This document shows, one piece after another, positions 33,594-44,809 of a stretch of 64,000 nt of DNA. Position numbers and translations under genes: made by a program. The notes beneath the pieces are model-generated. The model saw only the letters and a list, made by a program, of their open reading frames with translations. It searched no databases and was not told the DNA's origin. Origin of the DNA: Culex pipiens pallens (lineage: Eukaryota; Arthropoda; Insecta; Diptera; Culicidae); contig NC_068938.1 of NCBI RefSeq assembly GCF_016801865.2, positions 115,408,615 to 115,472,614 on the forward strand. Reading direction: 5' to 3'. How positions within the stretch are numbered: the stretch's first letter is position 1; every line of letters starts with the position of its first letter.

Positions 33594-34131
33594 TGTGGCC
33601 GTAAAGGATTGAACATTATGCTGGAAAATACAGGTAAGTAATTTTTTCAAGTGAAGATTCATAAATTTGCTGATGATGTTTCTTTGGGATTTTCTCACAG
33701 GTTACGAGAAAAAAACCGATGGGAGCCTGCCTAAGTCGGGACGAGCGGAAGTGAAATCATCCGGGGACTCCTGAAAGCCCAACAGGAAGCCAAGGGTATC
33801 TCCCGCCTTGTTTACATAATTGCCGTCGTGCCACACGAAGCGAAACCAATTTGGCTCCCAAAATTGAAGGCCAAGTTGATCTGGACCGCGAGTGGAATCG
33901 CCGTCGCCGCAGTCATGTGCAAGCCGCACCGGTTACGACCCGAAGTCGATGTGCGCTATCCGAGCCCGGGTGGAGCAGCTTAAGCTGCTTGTCGGATGAT
34001 TATCTAGACTATTTTTTCGGAATTTGTACGACGCCCTGTCGGGACAAACGAGCTCGAGCGCGGAGGAAGCGGTTCAGTATTCGGGAAAGTCGCACACCAA
34101 GTGCATCGGGAGATCGATTGAGACGCGACCG
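33594..34131 (+). pseudogene. 5' fragment of Elongator subunit Elp3, decayed
   Basis: A broken copy of the tRNA-modifying radical-SAM acetyltransferase Elp3. A likely intron lies at 33634-33700 (GTAAGT to CTCACAG). Then EIIRGLLKAQQEAKG (from 33753), VVPHEAKPIWLPKLKAKLIW and TASGIAVAAVMCKPHR match the N-terminal part of the family. The sequence breaks off before the family's cysteine cluster region and resumes with RNLYDALSGQTSSSAEEAVQ and TKCIGRSIETRP near 34131. Several frameshifts, an internal deletion and truncation after IETRP rule out function. The retained intron points to DNA-level copying. Confidence 0.75.
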
Positions 34132-34359
34132 TTTTTTTTTTGAATCGCCATTTGTCAGATTTGTTGGCTTACGGATGTACGTGGCTGGGGATTCAGTAGA
34201 TTGTTTATTTTTCCAAATCGCTTTCCGGTAGACCGGTCGATCGTACAGGTTGGCAATGCACCGGATCTTCACCCGCTGTTACAAGTGAAATTGGAAAATC
34301 GCACAGCGCCACAAAAATACCAGCCCAAGCACTCTATCTATACAGACGACTGCGGTGAC

Positions 34360-34691
34360 CTTCCGACGGGTTGAATCCGACCGTCGGCGGATAGGCGCCA
34401 CCTCCTTGATGTGACCAATCTTCATCGACGAAAGGGCCAAGAAATGAATCGCCGATTGGGGACCCGGTCCCAGAGAATTGGTGCGGGTTTCGCCAGGTTC
34501 ACGCAGCTCGATGTGCAGCGCTGTGATTCCTTCTTCCTTGACCTTCATGCCGCCGATGACGGCGAGATGGTTTCCTTGCCGAGCAGATCCGTGACGTGGA
34601 CAAAGGTGTCGTTAAAGCTGGCGTAGAAGTGGGTCACTCCGAACACTATCTCGCCCTCGCGGACTTGCAGTCCAAGGGAAACCTGGACCTC
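34360..34691 (-). pseudogene. ribosomal protein S14 (uS11) pseudogene
   Basis: Minus-strand EVQVSLGLQVREGEIVFGV, THFYASFNDTFVHVTDLLGK and, after a frame change near 34553, GGMKVK, then GITALHIELREPGETRTN, GPGPQSAIHFLALSSMKIG and SDSTRRK. The order is that of cytosolic RpS14. About 25 residues are missing after GGMKVK, the N-terminus meets a stop, and key basic positions are changed. No intron is seen in the remaining part. It may be a processed copy or another captured fragment. Confidence 0.85.
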
Positions 34692-34924
34692 CTACTTGTT
34701 ATTGTTTTGTTCTTGGGGGGTGGAATCGCAGCTAGAAATTTTTCGCTTGCGACAAGAAGAGCTGTCAACGCAACTTTTTCAGATGATTGCTGGTCAGTTC
34801 CATATCGCCCAACTGTGCTGCAGGTACACATAGATCACGGAACATGTACGGCGTTGGAGGTACCCAAACGTAATGTTCATAATTTGCTCTTTGTTTTGTG
34901 GAAAAAAAAACTTTACAAATCGTA

Positions 34925-35400
34925 ACTATTTTTTTAAATAATTATTTTATGTTTCTATATGGTACTTGCGTATCGAGATGAACCATTTGAACTTTGAAAT
35001 AATCTTATGATATACGATAACCATTTGAGTAAACATCCTCAAATAGTTTTTTAAAGTCATCAAGAAAATTGTTGACCATTACAAACATTCAAATAACTCT
35101 ATTACTAATGGTAACCATTTGATAAATAGTCATGAAGGTCCGCCAGTTGAACCATTTGAACATTAAAATTACCTTATGATTTAGGGTAACCATTTGAGAA
35201 AACATCTGCAAATAGTTTTTTAAAGTTATCAAGAAAATTGTATACCATTACAAACATTAAAATAACTCTATTACTTATGGTGACCATTTGACAAACAGTC
35301 ATCAAGGTCCGCCAAATAACATTATTACAAATGGTGACCATAATTCATAAGGTTGTTTTAAGGTCCTCACTAGAATTCATATAGTTTTCGTTTATCCGGG
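34925..35400. repeat. right AAATGGT-repeat arm, with internal duplication
   Basis: Repeated AACCATTTGA and AATGGTNACCATT units. A block of roughly 165 bases (GTTGAACCATTTGAAC through AAGGTCCGCCA) is present about twice in tandem. The end reads GTTTTCGTTTATCCGGG, inverse to the left end at 25358. Confidence 0.65.
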
Positions 35401-36282
35401 CACTGGGTTGAGTTTGGTTTTCTCAAGCCGAGCTCGAACAGCCATAAATGAAAAATTGACTTTGGCGTTGCGCGCGAGATAAGGAGATGGATGGAGGAAG
35501 CTGTGAACCAATAGTCACTCTTTTGTCGGTATTTTAGGAATAGTGGTGGCCATCCGTTTTATCGAAAAACATTTTTTATTGAACTCGCATAAATATTCCT
35601 GAGATGAACATACTATGTAAACATTGGTATACAGTCTAACATAAATACACAATTTTCGTGTCTCTAAGACCAGGCATCTCAGTGAATTTTTCTCGATGAA
35701 TCTAAATCTGAGTATAGATTTGCAATTTTTTACCTACACTCTTTTGTAAAATTTCATCACGTTACAGCAAAGTCTTGTACATTTTTGAAAATATCACGTT
35801 CTTGTAGGAAATAATCAACACACCATGAAAAATTTAAATTTAGTTGATTGGCTTTGCCTATTTATCAACACAATTTTTTGAAAATGTCTATTTTGGAGAG
35901 ATTATAAGAATATGATTTTTCCAAAAATTTAAATGAATCATAAAGGGATTACAAAAGCTACTCAATATCATAGAGATCATTTGTAAATTAAATGTTGTAC
36001 AGTTTACTCTAGCAACGTTGCATTAACTGCAGAGAGGATTCTGTGAACGGATCACATTTCACAGAATAAACAGCGGAGGAAGGATGCGTGGACATACCGT
36101 CGAAACGCTCCGGATCAGTTATGTAAGTGTTTAAGCTGTTTGAACATCATAGTATGGGTGACAAGCATTTTTCAATCATCGCTGTTTGGACTATATGCAA
36201 AATGTTAGGGAGGGGAGGAATTTTAAGGCCGGAAGGGGTATCTTTTGTGAGTTTTTCTTTAATCATGTGTAAGTATTGGGAT
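35401..36282. other. non-coding stretch
   Basis: AT-rich with no gene, repeat boundary or RNA recognised. Confidence 0.35.
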
Positions 36283-36857
36283 GTAACAAAATGGGTCATT
36301 TTTGCGGGCATTTCAGGGCATGAAGATGAGCTTGAATCCCAAATATGTGTATGATTGGTTGCGACAGGACCTGGTGCTTTGCCTTTGATGTTCAAATGGG
36401 ATTTGATCCATAAAATCAGTGCGTTTCGGTTTTTGCCAGTTTTGAGTCCCTTAACGAATTTTGCATTTTTCAAAAACCTCTTGAGTCCGTGTTCCAGAGA
36501 ACAACTTTGCCACAGAGTGCTAGAATATTCGTCAAATATTAAGCATGTTACGGAATTTATAACACCACCGCTGAAAACTTCAACTTTTTCTTCACTGTTT
36601 TCTGGCAGAAATTGCTGCTACGGCAGAAAAGATTCAGGGTAGGCGTCGCGACGCTCATGCAACCAAGCAAACTGATGATGCTTCCAGAAGAGCTTGAAGA
36701 AAAAGTTGACCAATTTTACGGGTTAAATCCCATTTAAACTTCCGAGACAAAGCGCCAGGTCCTGTCGCAACCAATCAAGTTCATATTTGGGATTCGAGCT
36801 CAGTTCACCTAGGGGATTATGCCCTGAAATGCCCGCAAAATTGACCCATTTGGTTAC
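36283..36857. mobile_element. inverted-repeat element with GTAACCAAATGGGTCA-like ends
   Basis: The left arm 36283-36420 and right arm 36715-36857 are inverse copies with scattered changes (shared blocks include GCGGGCATTTCAGGGCAT and TTGGTTGCGACAGGACCTGG). The loop region is unique. It is non-coding; target duplications were not resolved. Confidence 0.65.
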
Positions 36858-36954
36858 TGCCTAGTAAGTATACCAAAAAGTTTTTTTGAATATGGACTTG
36901 TTGCTGAGAATAGGGTTATTTACTCTAACTTCAGAATGGGTCAAACATGCATGG

Positions 36955-37085
36955 AGAAAAAAGAGTTCCCAAAATCGTGAACAAGAAAACAAGATTTTCA
37001 AAAACGTACCATGGGATTTGAACACTTTGTTCGTGGTTCCCATTTTCATGAACGCTTGTTCACGATTTTGGGAACTCTTTTTTCT
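36955..37085. repeat. perfect 31-bp inverted repeat around a 69-bp spacer
   Basis: The arm beginning AGAAAAAAGAGTTCCCAAAA at 36955-36985 is matched exactly by its inverse at 37055-37085. The spacer repeats a shorter inverted TTCATGAAC-type motif. It may be a tiny fold-back element or a regulatory palindrome. Confidence 0.8.
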
Positions 37086-38861
37086 TCTTGTGGTTTCGTT
37101 TATATCGGAAAAAGTGATTCTATTTGCTATGATTTTTATTCCCGCTTCAAATATTAAGTTCCGAAAAAAAAGTTGGAAAAGTAATAGCATCAAACACAAC
37201 CCAAGCACACTGCCATACAATTAGATTTGTTAACATTGGGCAACATTATTCATCGTTTCTTTTGAACACCTACTATACAATCTTCTCTACAGTTTATTTT
37301 CCACAGCATAATTGACAAGGTCACTGTTCAAACAATTACGAAACGGTCGTGGAAAATGTCACATGTGTCATGTGGATAAGGCCATACGGCACATGTGGTA
37401 CCGATCATGGTCACATCACTCATGACCACCACAGCACACAGTTCTGTCAATCTGTTCGCCAGCCCACCGATGATCGTAATCACCGTCACCAGTCCCGGAA
37501 AGCCATGAAAACACACACAAAACATCCTATTTGGACAAACTGTAGACAAACGGACAGCGTATAAATCACGCCGCAAGGAACCTTTGTGGAGGGCAAACCT
37601 CCCTGTGTGAAATGCACCAAATGAGCTCGTTTCGGAGAAGGGTCACACATACACGACGTACGCACACTAATACAGAGAGAGTGAACGAAGGAGCCAGTCC
37701 AGAAGGACACAATGCGTAAATAATAGAATTATTATCATTTCATTTTGTCCAGCGTGACAGGGGCTGACTGGTCGAACGAGCAGCCAAACATAAAAAGAAC
37801 ATTATTGCTGACAAAGGCAAAGGGAGCAAATAAGTGAGAAAAAAGAGGGAAAAGGACGATTTGTAGCGTTATAAATTTCAACAGAGTGCCACCACTCGTT
37901 GGTTAACAGGACAAGGCAGGGATTTCAGGGGATGCCATCACACAGTGATGTAAATATATGTGGTGTGAAGATGGGATTTAAAGTAAAATAGAGTTGAATT
38001 TTATTAGTTGCCATAATTCACTCTAGTTTATGGCTTTAAATCGAAAGATTTTAAAACTTTTCAAAAATAATAGAAATACTATTGAATAAAGTTTTGACAG
38101 TTTTATGACGTTCAAGTTTGTTTCAACTCGTCTCAAAATCATCTGTACTCCACAACTTACAAGATTTCAGATCTAGCCTGATGGATACAGGCACCGTTGT
38201 AGCAAAAATAATCCATTTATCATCTCGAACGGCTGCTCCTCCCTCCATTCGAGAGAATACGCACAAGGACAATTCCAGGATCACAGATGGTGCTTGTAAA
38301 TTATTATACACATTATGATTTCACAGTGTGCACATTTTTTGTGTGCTCACTTTTCCTAGGAAGTGAAAAATGACCTCGCCGAACCAACTCCAGCGTCAGA
38401 GCCAAGTCACCAGAAAAGAGACACCTACCATAAATTATCACCATCGGCCTAACCTTGAACCTTAATTATGCTTTACGGCTCTTTGCCTCCGATGTCCTCG
38501 ATTTTTACAAGCGTTTTTCGAAAGTGCATTGAGGCAATAATTTGTTGACCTTAAACTGTCGCTCGGACTGCTCGGTCTTCGGGAGAAGTGAAGGCAGCGT
38601 TGGACAGCAGGGCTGAACGCATTGACATCGTTGGGCCTTTTTCAGGAAATGTGTCTCACCCTGTCGACTCAATGGCAAAAAGGCTGCTGAATGGCACGGC
38701 TGATGAACGACGAATTGTATAGTGTGTGCATGATACCTGATGATGTTTTATTGTTACCGCTTGATGGTTATATTCCGGGTCATAAATAATGGTTGACAAA
38801 TAATTAATTATTTTGACATTGTATTTCCTGGGACCATTTTATGATTTGTTGACGATCCCTC

Positions 38862-38863
<2 letters not shown>
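37086..38863. other. non-coding stretch
   Basis: No gene is supported. Short open frames around 37330-37710 lie on both strands and lack family features. Confidence 0.35.

Positions 38864-38934
<71 letters not shown>
38864..38934. repeat. (GA)n microsatellite
   Basis: About 70 bases of GA dinucleotides with one T interruption near 38910. Long GA tracts can bind GAGA-type factors in insects, but no gene adjoins this one. Confidence 0.92.
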
Positions 38935-39436
38935 TTTGTCACAAATTCCATGCTAAAAAAGCTTTTGTTCTCAGTATAGTTCTTTTCTTCACTTAAAGAT
39001 CAAACGTTTAATTCAATTCAATTGGTGTTTATTAGAATTTAACAGTTCTGCTCTAGGATGTTACATTTACTATTCGGAGATTTAGAGAACCTTTCAACTG
39101 AGATCAATTCATAAGCCTTTACAAAGAGGGTACATATTTATAAGTTCAGATTTTACTAGCTGAGTGCTCTTTTAGGGAAAATAAATTATGAGAAAAACCC
39201 TGGATCTATGAAAATCAATCGTTTAAAGTTGTCATTGTTTTATAACGTAGAAATGAGTGGATTTTACTCCCTGTATGTAACCTATTCTGTTCCATACATC
39301 AGAAGATTATATTTACAATCTTTGTATTCCAAAAACCTAAGTGCTGACGAAAAAAAAATGTCTTTAACGCAACGCAGGTAAATGCTTATTGAAATGTTTC
39401 CAGTTGATTTCACTTCTAATTTCATTAGATTTTAAG

Positions 39437-39960
39437 AGGCAGTATTTCGACGTCGTCGTGCTATCTTGTCGCACCCGCCATTTTGACGTTCCGAGAAAAA
39501 TGCGTTTTAATGTTTGACCTTGAATATACAAAAACGAGAGCACACAATGTAAACAATAACAAACACGTTTTGTTTGGCTGACCATTCTGTGTATTGTCCC
39601 AATGTTTGGTTGAAGTTGGTTGCTGGAGTCCCGAGTTATAATTACAAATGTTTACGGTAGTCTAGCTTGTACGTGCGACAAACGCATCCTGACTTTCCTG
39701 GCCTGAAATCCCTTTGGCCTTTTGTCGCACTTACATCAATTTTCATGGAGTGACAAGATAGCACGACAACATTGAAACTACTTTCATATGTAAAGTGACA
39801 AAAATGCACGGAGTTTTTTCGGTTTTTGTTGAATATCTCAGGATTGAAATCGAATTTTGGGGATCTGTGAAGGTCAAAAGGTGAGGCATTGTGAGCTGCA
39901 AAAAATGGCGTTCTTAACTCAATTTGGCCCAAAATGCACGTACGACAAGTTAGCACGATG
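39437..39960. mobile_element. element or relic with repeated TCTTGTCGCAC motif
   Basis: Copies of TGCTATCTTGTCGCAC and the inverse GTGCGACAA/GACAAGATAGCAC recur at about 39459, 39671, 39724, 39751 and 39940 in both orientations. A related worn end occurs at 23870-23920. The boundaries are uncertain. Confidence 0.5.
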
Positions 39961-39997
39961 GCGACGATTTGTAAATATTGCTCGGTTTGTTCTAGAG

Positions 39998-40930
39998 GTC
40001 GTATCGAGGTGCTCCGATTTGGATGAAACTTTCAGCGTGTGTGTCTATATATTCGATGAACTCATGCCAATTATGAGCCCTCTACGACAAAGGGAAGTGG
40101 GGTAAAACGGGCTTTGAAGTTTGAGGTCATAAAAACATAAAACATCTTGAAATTGCTCGCATTTCCGTAAAACTTCATCAATTCCAACTCTATTAGATGC
40201 AATCGAAAGGCCTTTTGAAGCCCTTCAAAATGTGCCATAGACATCCAGGATTGGTTAGACTTTTTCTCATAGTATTTGGCCTATTGATCACGGAGTAAAT
40301 AAGATCTATTTCTTTTTTCAAAAATGATTTATTAAATTATTTTTGAAATCAAATTTACAATTCCAACACTTCTAACTTAGGTGAAATTTTCCGAGGATTC
40401 CGAATATGACAAAATTAAACCAAAAAGTGCCGCTATGGTGTAGGCTTCCAAAAAACTAACGTTGTTAAATGTTTGTTATAGAAATATCGTAAACCTATGA
40501 GAAAAACTGCGATTGGCCAAAAAGTTAATACCGTAGGCTTATAGTCCATGATATTCCCTAACTTTTGACCTATGGGAGTATGGGTGTTGGAGGCTGTTGC
40601 AAAAAGATATTAAGGTTTTAAAAAAATCCATTTTTAACAGTAATTTGCAAAAGCTATGAGAAAAAGTCTAACTAATCCTGGATGTCTATGGCACATTTTG
40701 AAGGGCTTCAAAAGGCATTTCGATTGCATCTAAGAGCGTTAGAATTGATGAAGTTTTACGGAAATGCGAGCAATTTCAAGATTTTTTATTTTTTTTGACC
40801 TTAAACTTCAAAGCCCGTTTTACCCCTCTTCCCTTTGTCGTAGCTGGCTCATATTTGGCATAAGTTCATCTCATGTATAGACAAACAAACGCTGAATGTT
40901 TCATCCAAATCGGAGCACCTCGATACAACC
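39998..40930. mobile_element. 933-bp long-inverted-repeat element
   Basis: GGTCGTATCGAGGTGCTCCG at the left is matched by the inverse of the right end (GGTTGTATCGAGGTGCTCCG). The arms of about 280 bases pair at high identity (for example CCTTTTGAAGCCCTTCAAAA region) around a loop of about 375 bases. No protein is encoded. A diverged arm fragment is present at 11490-11640. Confidence 0.75.
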
Positions 40931-43440
40931 TGTTACACATTGGTGAAAAACTCGCTCTTGAAGATTTTTGAAAAAATATGTTTAGGGAAAAAATATGATT
41001 TATGGACCCAATATTGAATGGGTCTGTCATAAACCTTGTAAAATATGGGCAACGGCCTTAAAAGCACACCAAAAAGTCTCAAAATGTTTAATTTATTATA
41101 GTATATTTCATATATTTTGTGATTAAAGCCCTTTTGAAATGTAAGTCGTTGTTCGAAAAATCTGAATATCTCAGTTAAGAAAATTTCTCTCAAGTTTAAT
41201 TCATTAACTTTGAAAATATGCCCAAATGAAAAATGAAAAATCTCGATTGGGGTACTGTTTGTCAGAATCCAGTTTTTTTGTGAAAATTGGCAATTTTTTA
41301 AAGTGTAACTTTTTTTCATTGGTTTGTAACTTTCCTACAATTTTGCCCAAGACACCAATCACTTGAAAATTTAAGCGATGTGTTTTTTGTGTACTAAAAT
41401 TTCATTATTGAACCTCACTAACATGGCGTAGTCACCTTAGCCAAGGAAACCTTGCTTCAAATTTGAGCCTGATCCGAGCACTTTAATTTTTGTTTATGCT
41501 CTTTTCATAATAAACTACCGCATAGGAATACATTTTTTTCAGAAATAATGAAAAAAAACTGTATTTGTTAAAAGAAACAAATTTATCTGCTACTATTCAA
41601 ATTTTTAATCATATTTATAATTTACGTAGAAAATATCTAAGAACCAAATCAAAATATTTTTAAAATTTGAATTTTAAAATCGGGACTACAGTCTGGATAG
41701 GGACAGCAGTTTTTAAAGCATTCAAAAGCTTAAAATTAGGAAATCGATGCACAAATTTAGTTGATCTGTATCCGTTATAACCGAAATCAATCAAAAATAT
41801 TAAAGTTAAGTACAAGAACCTGGCTAAAACAGCTGTCTTAATTCGCCTCATGTGTCCCGATTCTCCCCAGATGACGGCATTTAATTTTCAACTGATTTTT
41901 ATTCTTGCTGCAACCATTTAAAAATAATTTTCCTGCGTTTATAATCATATTTAGCATGTTTGAACTACTTTTAAAATACAATGCATACAATTTTTATGAA
42001 AAACCAATGTACAGTACCGCATTTTTTCTGCGAAAAAAAAACCCGTCAACAAATAAATATTTTCCAAACTAATGATTGCACACCAAGTTAATCAGTGTAA
42101 AAAGCATTTTAAACAGTTTTTCATCCAAATTTTTAAATCATGGCCTATAATTTAAGTTTGTTTTTTTTTATTTTATTGCAAAAATGCTAAAAAATTTATG
42201 ACCAAATTTCACAAATAAAAAACAAATTTTCCTGTTTCTTTTTCTGTTAACTGCTGTATTTCAGTAACCAGTGGTCCAATCTTTAATGTTTCTTTGACAA
42301 AATTGTAGGAAATTTTCTAAACTTTTTGAAAAAAATATTTTCAGGATTTGACAATCATGAACACTCTACCAGAAAATCAAAAAATACGGAATTTTTTGGA
42401 CAAAATTTCATCTTAAGTACTTTTTGATTGAAAATTCGATTTTACATAGAAAAACCCGATTTAATCCCACCTGGGGTGAGATAGAGCCTTTCTTACAAAA
42501 GGAAGTTAACGGCAGTTGATTTTTTTTTAAAGAAATAGCAAAATAAAGAATGGCCCATTCATTAATCAATTCGAAACTCAACCATATTTTTTCATATAAC
42601 TGAAAAGCGCTGGTTTTTGCCCCATTTGCCATGGCCGGTTGTAAGCTGTGCTCGCACACAAGCATTTTCGATTTTTTAAATCAGAACACATTGTTTTTGA
42701 GACAGAGAATTAGCTCACAATTTGCGATGTTCGTAATGTTTTCTGCATATCGCTAAATTGTTCGTATTCTCTGAGTGTTTTTTGCACTTTTCAAAATATT
42801 AAAAATTAACGAGAAAACAAAATAATTCCGTCTTGCTCCAATGCGTTAAAGTGGTTACAAAATGACTGGCAGAAAGTGTTTCAACACCCGAGAATTTGCC
42901 GTGTTGTAAACAACGATGTAACGGTAAAGCCGCATAAATGTTCTTGAAAGCTTTGAAACGCCTACTGTAATTCACTAAACTGTCATTTAGGCGTTAGGCA
43001 AAATTGTGAGCTTTCAATAAGCAAACCAGAAAATTATGTAGTATGCATTTAGGCGTTTTTGGGATTGGGAAGCATACAACGACTGAGCGCTCGGTGGGAC
43101 TTCACTACGACAAACGCAAACGTACCGAATAAACCACCTTCCCACTCTAACCTTTGGGGGGCTGCGGGCGATTATCGGGCATCACCAGTGCCAGTTAAGA
43201 CGCTTAGTCTAGACACAATCCTTAAAAAAAATGTATATTTGTTCTGCACACACACACCAACATATTTGCTCTTTGCCGCTCTCACGCACACAGTCCCATT
43301 TCGTAACGCGACCAGCAACTGTCAAAAATTTTCATTTACACGTGTTGAGTGCATCACCAGCTTCAACAACAAAAGCTCGCGAACGTTCCGGGACGCGTTC
43401 CGAAGTTCCCCCAGTCGCGTTTCCCCGGTTTCCTCGAACC
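40931..43440. other. AT-rich non-coding stretch
   Basis: No gene is supported. At 41677-41876 an inverted pair TCGGGAC...GTCCCGA with CAGATGACGGCAT at the right end looks like a small repeat, sharing its end with 29765-29810. Confidence 0.35.
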
Positions 43441-43449
43441 AGAAGTCGT

Positions 43450-43690
43450 CCACCCAACGATAAAAGAACCCGGGCCCGCGGGGTTTGTAACAAGTCCTTC
43501 TTGAACGGTAAGATCCCCACGAAAGCACAAATCGACCACCACCTAACCTCACTTTCCCCGCGTCTCTCCCACAGCAACGACTTCTACCTGATTTCTAAGA
43601 ACGTCCGCCAGGGAACCGTTTCGCCCACCTCATACAACTGGACGCGGACAAGCTGCAACATACTCGTTGCCCGTGTTGTCGGAATGGAGC
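43450..43690 (+). pseudogene. second Piwi-like gene fragment, decayed
   Basis: After a likely 67-bp intron (43508-43574, GTAAGA to TCCCACAG) the plus strand reads NDFYLISKNVRQGTVSPTSY. This is the conserved PIWI-domain stretch in which Piwi proteins carry the final catalytic His region nearby. Just downstream, after a small deletion and frame change, LDADKLQHT matches the next conserved block. Upstream, GFVTSPS followed by a stop resembles the preceding exon. It is truncated on both sides and frameshifted, so not functional. An intron again suggests a DNA-level copy. Confidence 0.65.
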
Positions 43691-43699
43691 AACAATCGG

Positions 43700-44809
43700 A
43701 AACTGAAGGGGGGGCAGACCGGCAAGAAAAATCAGTTTAGAAAAAGCCACGGCTGGGGAGCTCAATTCCGTCTCGCGGGAAGCGGGTTACGCCGGTGAAA
43801 AAGACGTCGCTGACGTTTGCCATTTTCGGCACCATGAACCGGATTGGGGTGCAGAAGATTTGGGGGAGGACCGGAGAAGCAGCAGCTTAGGCGATGGTGA
43901 GTTACAGATTTTCATAAGTTAAACCCTAGATTACTGACTATTTCACTTTTTTCAGCAAAACGTCAACCGCAACCCGCTGTCAAACGTCTCCCGACGACAA
44001 TGACCGCACCGAGGAACCCGCAAACGTGAAACCCCTCATCATTTCGTTCTCAATACCGCGTCCGCCCAACAAAGTGAATCTCCTCTTCGAGTGTGTCATG
44101 CAGCAGCGTCCCCTCAATTCGACGTCCCAGACCGTACCAAGCTGCCCAACGTGACCCTCGGGTTCTCCTCCCTGGGGGCGTCCTCGCCGTGGCGAGTTCA
44201 AAACGAAAACGTTCTGCCGCGAACCTTCTATTTTACCGATCGAAGGACCTGCTGCCATGGTTTGAGAGAGACGTCATCATTCGGGACCAGTCGCCGGTTG
44301 TGGAGCAGCCGGTTTCGCCGGCCAAGCGACAACCTTCAAGTACTAGTTTGACCGGAACGATACTGCGGTGCCGAATTCCTAGCAACATCCTCCATCAGCA
44401 CCAGTTGTTCCAGAGATTCTGCACAGCGGGGTTCAGTGTGTGGTTCCCGTTCCTTCCTGGGCTCTCGAATAACCCAAATCCGGTCATCAACAGTCAAGTG
44501 AAACAAAAAAATAACAAAAACACACAGCTACACAATATGAAAGTAAAAAAAAAACTGAAATTTATAAATACATAAACACAAAAAAAGAAGGGAAAACATA
44601 AAATCTAAAACCACAAAAGAAAATATAAAAATACACAACTACAATACAAAACACATAACTAAAATTAAAAAAACGCAAAGAACACATAAAAAAATCGAAA
44701 ACGAATACGAAAACACAAAATACTAACATACAAAAATTCAGAATACAAAAATACGAGAATTACAAAACTAAAAAAATACAAAAAAAACCGTAGATACACA
44801 AACTAGATT
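43700..44809. other. GC-richer debris, then A-rich low complexity
   Basis: 43700-44480 is GC-rich with possible splice signals (GGTGAGT near 43899 and TTTTTTCAG near 43956) and open frames on both strands. It could be more of a captured gene, but no family is recognised. 44500-44800 is A-rich with ACAAAAATAC-like repeats. Confidence 0.35.

Larger units (their letters stand above)
25358..35400. mobile_element. putative 10-kb gene-capturing composite element
   Basis: The left end CCCGCATAAACGAGAAC (25358-25374) and the inverse of the right end, CCCGGATAAACGAAAAC (35400-35384), match at 15 of 17 positions. Both ends lead inwards into AAATGGT-rich arms in opposite orientation. Between the arms lie a BEL-like element and pieces of NCAPG, a Piwi gene, Elp3 and RpS14, plus small MITEs. 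No convincing target-site duplication is seen and no transposase is recognised. The alternative is two separate copies of one MITE family flanking unrelated debris. Confidence 0.4.

Noticed and set aside
43980..44575. Host gene on either strand
   Set aside because: Frames are open on both strands with possible splice signals, but no family could be recognised and the context is repeat debris.
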